From an uncultured Eubacteriales bacterium (GTDB lineage: Bacteria > Bacillota > Clostridia > Oscillospirales > Acutalibacteraceae): a DNA stretch of 34,310 bases. The stretch spans positions 1 through 34,310 of the forward strand of contig ONLA01000028.1 of the NCBI GenBank assembly GCA_900318495.1, read 5' to 3'. Made by a program: the position numbers and the translations under genes. The notes below the pieces were generated by a model, which worked only from the letters and a program-made list of their open reading frames with translations, was not told where the DNA came from and did not search any database. Each line of letters starts with the position of its first letter. The stretch's first letter is position 1. This document shows, piece after piece, positions 32,762-34,310 of the stretch.

Positions 32762-33583
32762 TTACCATTTATCAAAAAATCTGACATCCTCATAAGAAAG
32801 AATGAATTTTTGGCTTTCGTGAAACGCACTTGAAACCATATACGGATTGTACATATACATAATTCTGTGCTGAACCGCGTCGTGATCTTCATCGAATACA
32901 TATTTTACAGCCTGCTGACAAGCGAGATTTTTGCCGCTTGTTGTACTGCCGGTATATTTGTATTCGCTGATAACCTCGGCAACGCTTGAAAAGCCTTCAA
33001 CATTCATAGCATTTTTTACAGATTGCGCAATCAGCGACGCGCCGACAAATCCGCCGCCGCCGAATTCACCGTAGCACAGGCGCTCAAGCAAATCCCTGTC
33101 CTCGTCGGTAAGCTCTATGTGGCCGCTTGAGTAGCTTGTATCAGGATTGTCAATCGCTACAAGGTATCCCTGATCCCACTGTGAATTATAATCGGCAGGA
33201 CTTGCCACGGGCTCCGCAGTTGCGTACTGAATTCTTTCGCCGGAAGCTGTTGTGGCAGCTTGTCCGTTTGATGTTCTCGGCTTTGCGGTGCTCGCCGCAA
33301 CCGTTGCCTTTTGATTACTGCTCTTTTTATTTGCCGCTTTTTGTGTTGCGGAAGGGTTGGTTGTTTCAGAAAGAACAATTGCGCCATTCTTTTGAATTTC
33401 TTCAATTCTCGGATTGATATTTGAGCTGTTTTTATTTACAGCGTCCCTTCCTTCGCCGGCATTCATCATACCTCTAAACAGAAACATATGTAGGATAATA
33501 AGCAGCGTAATGCAGATAACACTTCCTGCTATTACGGCTTTTTTATGCTTTATCACAAATCCTTTTATCTTCTCTACTTTCAC
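32762..33583 (-). CDS. Membrane-anchored SleB-like cell wall hydrolase
   Basis: 273 residues. A short cytoplasmic start is followed by one membrane helix (about 17-38), then a low-complexity Ser/Thr/Lys-rich linker to about 150. The SleB (Hydrolase_2) domain from about 160 has LLERLCYGEFGGGGF with the probable catalytic Glu, ASLIAQSVKNAM, and the end HESQKFILSYEDVRFFDKW. SleB enzymes are lytic transglycosylases that cut cortex or wall peptidoglycan, in spores during germination. The anchor suggests a vegetative or envelope role. Start is GTG 33583, set by AAGGTGATT. A promoter lies at 33631-33659. Confidence 0.88.
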   Translation of the reverse strand: MKVEKIKGFVIKHKKAVIAGSVICITLLIILHMFLFRGMMNAGEGRDAVNKNSSNINPRIEEIQKNGAIVLSETTNPSATQKAANKKSSNQKATVAASTAKPRTSNGQAATTASGERIQYATAEPVASPADYNSQWDQGYLVAIDNPDTSYSSGHIELTDEDRDLLERLCYGEFGGGGFVGASLIAQSVKNAMNVEGFSSVAEVISEYKYTGSTTSGKNLACQQAVKYVFDEDHDAVQHRIMYMYNPYMVSSAFHESQKFILSYEDVRFFDKW

Positions 33584-33630
33584 ACAATCACCTTAGTATA
33601 AAATGAATACATTATGCTATTTCAGCTTTT

Positions 33631-33659
33631 ATTTTACCACATTTTGTACCTACAATCAA
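33631..33659 (-). promoter_or_regulatory. Promoter of the SleB-like gene
   Basis: On the minus strand TTGATT (33659-33654) and TAAAAT (33636-33631) are exactly 17 bases apart, about 48 nt before the start codon. Confidence 0.75.
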
Positions 33660-33701
33660 GTCGATATAAGAATAAAAAAATTTATTTATGATAAATACCG
33701 C

Positions 33702-33736
33702 AAAAACAAAGCGGCAGCTCAATTTAGCCGCCGCTT
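33702..33736 (-). terminator. Terminator of the carbohydrate-binding protein gene
   Basis: On the minus strand a 10-bp stem with one G-U pair (AAGCGGCGGC with GCTGCCGCTT), 8-nt loop, then TGTTTTTG. It lies about 32 nt after the stop at 33768. Confidence 0.85.
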
Positions 33737-33767
33737 CGTGTTATTTATTAATTGATATTAAATTCAA

Positions 33768-34310
33768 TTAATCTTCGGGATAATCAACAGTGATTGTCAT
33801 CTTAGCGCCTGTCTTTGAAGCATAGTCAAAGTTTGTGAGGTCGAGCTGAACTGTTACAGTTGCGCCGTCATCCTCTACTTCAAATACTGCGTTGTCGCCG
33901 TCCCAGCCTGCGTCAAATGCTACACCGTTTTCGGGTGTGAAGCCTGAATCCTTGGGGATACCCCAGTTAGCTGCCCAGCTGCCGTTAGCGGCACACTTTA
34001 CTGAATAGCTGAATGATGCGTCAATGTTTTCGAATTTGATTTCATAGACTCCGTCAGCAACCTCTGTCATCATATTGATGTCGTCTGCCGGATCCCATGC
34101 TGAACCGTTAAGCCAGTTGCCGTCGCCGTTACCAACCGCGCGGATAGCTTCGATTTCAAATGTGATGGGATATTCTACGCCGTCACCTGTTACGTTGATT
34201 TCCTTTGTTTCGGGATCGAATGTGATTGTTACATCACAAGCTGATTTTACGTTGAATACTACGTTGTTGCCGTTGTCGCCGTAAGCTACATCCCAGCTGT
34301 GGTCTTCAAC
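33768..34310 (-). CDS. C-terminal part of an X25-like (pullulanase-associated) carbohydrate-binding protein
   Basis: Partial: the frame stays open to the window edge, giving 180 residues. The ATG at 34073 is internal because the sequence upstream is in frame and homologous in style. The repeated unit has WLNGSAWDPADDINMMTEVA, then GVYEIKFENI and SYSVKCAANGSWAANWGI, then GDNAVFEVEDDGATVTVQLD, as in X25/BaPul-like domains next to amylases and pullulanases. An earlier unit begins at the edge (SWDVAYGDNGNNVVFNV). There is no C-terminal dockerin or anchor. The protein is probably secreted and may bind starch; the rest is outside the window. Confidence 0.7.
   Translation of the reverse strand, partial: VEDHSWDVAYGDNGNNVVFNVKSACDVTITFDPETKEINVTGDGVEYPITFEIEAIRAVGNGDGNWLNGSAWDPADDINMMTEVADGVYEIKFENIDASFSYSVKCAANGSWAANWGIPKDSGFTPENGVAFDAGWDGDNAVFEVEDDGATVTVQLDLTNFDYASKTGAKMTITVDYPED

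Noticed and set aside
1-34310. CRISPR array, tRNA genes, transposase or prophage
   Set aside because: No regularly spaced repeats, tRNA-like cloverleaf, or transposase/integrase motifs were seen. The repeats found are two to three scattered copies only.

Overview
The window reads as a chromosomal segment of a low-to-mid GC anaerobic Firmicute, most likely a Ruminococcus-like member of the Oscillospiraceae. This is inferred from several features together: a type I dockerin on a secreted transglutaminase-like protein, a SpoIIID sporulation regulator, a SleB-type hydrolase, a carbohydrate-binding (X25-like) fragment, the oxygen-sensitive 2-hydroxyacyl-CoA dehydratase/activase family, and consensus Gram-positive promoters and ribosome binding sites. 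No phage, transposase, CRISPR array, tRNA or complete mobile element was seen.

Left part (1-20 kb, almost all minus strand). A serine operon (serC-serA) has a consensus promoter and a terminator. Next come pyrF with an ASCH-domain gene and an HMGL-like aldolase gene, then pyrC translationally coupled to a large membrane-anchored protein of unknown role, then a membrane-bound nucleotide-sugar 4,6-dehydratase. spoIIID is the one clear plus-strand gene here, convergent with the dockerin/transglutaminase gene. A two-gene 2-hydroxyacyl-CoA dehydratase-like system follows, then a C39-like peptidase overlapping the magnesium transporter gene mgtE.

Middle (19.8-23 kb). mgtE has a strong promoter placed about 230 nt upstream. 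The leader carries a 25-codon ORF with its own ribosome binding site and a hairpin before mgtE, which looks like peptide-dependent attenuation and is the best candidate here for an undescribed regulatory element. A lone 5S rRNA gene with its own consensus promoter and terminator sits just upstream of an FkbM methyltransferase gene and away from any 16S or 23S gene.

Right part (22.9-31.6 kb, plus strand) is a nearly complete arginine pathway, argG-argH-argC-argJ-argB-GNAT-argD-argF. It converts glutamate through acetylated intermediates to ornithine, citrulline and arginine. A near-perfect ARG box abuts the argG promoter, with weaker boxes upstream. Inverted copies of a palindromic repeat lie after argG and directly after argF. 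The end of the window has a LytTR/DUF3021 regulatory pair, a SleB-like hydrolase and the C-terminal end of an X25-like carbohydrate-binding protein.

Dispersed repeats are a theme. A 60-bp exact repeat occurs at the left edge and again at the 3' end of the C39-like peptidase gene, where it supplies the last ~31 codons. A divergent relative of its core palindrome lies between argG and argH.
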